A stretch of DNA of 64,000 bases, taken from contig NZ_JARWQD010000290.1 in the NCBI RefSeq assembly GCF_029869545.1, positions 59,682 through 123,681 of the forward strand. Reading direction: 5' to 3'. Below are positions 36,001 to 39,000 of the stretch, piece by piece. This DNA comes from Nocardia wallacei (GTDB taxonomy: Bacteria; Actinomycetota; Actinomycetes; Mycobacteriales; Mycobacteriaceae). The notes below the pieces were generated by a model. It saw only the letters and a program-made list of their open reading frames with translations. It ran no database searches and had not been told where the DNA came from. The translations under genes were made by a program, and so were the position numbers. The number at the start of each line of letters is the position of its first letter. Position 1 is the first letter of the stretch.

Positions 36001-39000
36001 CGACATCGAGTGGCTCACCACGCTGTTCCGCAACCGCGCCCATTTCGCCGGGAATCATCACGGCGTCTGGGTCTTCGAACTCAACGGCCGCAAGATCGTC
36101 ATCCGCGCGTCGCTCGATACCCCGAATCCCAATTTCGATCCGCGGATCGGACTGACGTTCGGTGAGGCGGCCGCGGCGCGGCTGTGCCGCCGGGCCGGTG
36201 TCCGGGTACCGGCCCTGCTGCACGTCGGCTACCAGGAGTCTCGCCCGGAGCACTACCTCTTCCACGAGTTCCTCGACGGCGAGCACCCGACCCCGGACGA
36301 CGCGTGGCAAGACGTCGCGGAGGCGTTGTTCCCGGCCCTCGACCGGCTGCACGCCCTGCACGCCGAGCACTGGAACGAGACCGAACCGGCACAGCCGCTG
36401 CCCACGACCCGTGTCGAATGGGAACAGCGGCTGCTGCGCGAGGTGGCGCGAATCCCCCTGGAATTCGATACCGACGACCGGCTGCACGGCCAGCTCGGCA
36501 TGCCCGGCCTGTACGAGATCTTCGGCGTCCGGGCCGCATCGGACGACGACATCCAGCTCGGCGTGCTGCACGGTGATCCGGTGTTCGGCAATATGAAGTT
36601 CGGGCCCGAGGGGGTGGGACTGCTCGATCTGGAGCTGACCCAGCCGGGATCGCCGGTGTGGGACTACGTGGCGTTCGCGGCCCGCAACCCGTGGCGTTCC
36701 CCGGCCGTCCGGGAACAGGTCAGAGACTGGTGCCGCACGCGGCTGCGGCGGCACTACGGCGCCCGCGCCGCTGCCGATTTCGACCGGTACCTGGTGCTGG
36801 AGGCATGGAAATCCGTTGCGGGCGACAGCTTCCGGCTGCCGCTGCTCGTCGCCCGCGACCCGGATTTCCTCGGCGACGCGACCGACACGCTGCACCGCAA
36901 CCTCGAGATCGTGTTCGAGGCGGCGAATCGGCTGGCGCCGGATGCGGGTTGGCAGGCGCCGGACAGGGACGATGTCCGAAGCCTGCTGCAGCGGTGGTCG
37001 CGCCGGTTCGTCCGGCAACGCGAGAACGACCGGACGACAGCGGGTTCCGCCGACGACCGCTCGGCCCCCGCCGTATCGGCCACTCGCTCGCCGGATCCGG
37101 ATACCTCCGGACTGCCACGCCTGCCGGTGCGGGGGTTGCTGCGGGCCGCGGTCGGTCCCGATGCCGCTGCGGCGCACGGCGAATTGGACCGAGCCGTCGC
37201 CACGATGCGGTGTGCCGACGGACCGGCCCGGCTGGAACCTATTGCGGCGGAATACGAACCACTCGGTGACGCGGATGCGGATGTGGTGAGCCGTATTCGG
37301 GTGCGCACGGTCCTGCGCGACGGCACCCGCGAGTACGGCGAGATAGCGGTGTGTTTCGACCTCGATCGGGGCGGCCGGGTCACCGCGCGGGTGGAACCGA
37401 TCGGCGCCGACCTCGACCTCCTGGCGGGCGAGTACGGCGGCCCGTATCTGCTCGGACCGGCCGAGGATCTGGCCCGCCGGATGGGCGCCGACGCGATCGA
37501 AGTGGAGGTCTCGGGCCGAGAGGGCGTCCGCGCGGCGCGGCACGGCTACCGCTCGCCGTCGGGCCACGGCGGACCGGCCGGACCGGGGGCGCTCTTCGGG
37601 CGCCGACCGGTGTACAAGGACCTCACCGATCCGGCGACACCGGCGGCCCCGATCACCTATCGTCCCGAATCGCGCCCGCAGAAGGGCATCGACTACCTGC
37701 TCGACATCGTCGAACCGGTTGCGGACGGTGGCCTGGACCTCGATGACGCGGCCCGCATGCTGATCACCGTGGTGACCAACTCCCCCGACGTCTCCGGTCA
37801 CTACACGGAGGTCTGGTGCGTCGCCGACGGCGGCGGAAACCCGGTGAAGGTACGGCGTATCGTCGCCACGCCCGGCGACAAGGATCTGGCGGCCAATCCC
37901 ACCCATCCGAAGCTGCTCGCCGGTGACCGGCCCGTGCACAAGGTCCCGCTGGACGAGAAGTACGCGGAGGATCTGGCCCGGCGGGCCGGTGTCGACGTGC
38001 CGAGGACAATGGCCAGTTCCGACGACTATTCGTTCCGTGAAATGGGCCCGGGACGCGTACCGGCGACCGACGATCCGGACTGGCGGCAGACCCTGCGGGC
38101 CCTGCTGAGGCAGTTGCGGCTGCTGCAGACGGTCGACCTGCCCGACGATCTGACCACCCGCACGGTGGCCGAGCAGGAACAGCTGTACCTGAGCATGCAG
38201 CGAATCAAACAGGAGCAGTCCCATCCGTTCCTGCGGGCGATGGGAATCCCACTGCCGCACGAGATTTGGACGGCGGGCGACACCGCCTGGCGAGCCGGGC
38301 TGAGCCACGGCAACGCGACCTTCCGCAATCTGTGGGCGACGCCCGACGGCGATGTGCGGCTGGACAATTGGAACCTCACCGGCATCCGGCACCAACTGTG
38401 GGACTACGTCACCGTCTTCTGGAATACCTGGCCGCCCGAGGTGATCGACGAGGTGACCGCCATGGTCGAGGCCGAAATCACCGATCAGCACGGCGAATCC
38501 GGGCTGCGGGAGTTCCGGCGACTGCGGGCCATGGCCGCCCTGGACTCGCTGTACACCGACTCCAGGCATTTCGTGCACAAGATCGGTCTCGACCCCCGCG
38601 CCGCCGTGCCCCTGACACGCCGGTTCTACTCCGACTATGTCGCGCTGTGGAATTACGCCGAGTCCACCGGGACGTGGGCGTCACGCGGTACGCGACTGAC
38701 GTACCAGCAGGTGCGCGACCTGATGCTGCACGCCGCCGACCCGGATCGGCCCCGGCCCGACCTGCCCGGTGCCGATCACGGCCCCGCCCACGCGGCCCGG
38801 CGCCGCGACCCGGCAGCGGACCCGGATCTGTCGCAGGCGACAGCCGTGGCGGATCTGCTCGCCGACCCCCCTGCCGAACACGAGCTGCTGCGCAAGCTCT
38901 CGGGCCTGCAACGGCAATACGGCAGGCTCGAACTCCGGCTGACCCACGCCGACTATCTACGCGCGGGGACCGGCGACGAACAGTACAACTCCGGGATCCG

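Noticed and set aside
35846..38578. Minus-strand open frame of about 910 codons
   Set aside because: Antisense to the kinase repeats. It is a GC-driven shadow.
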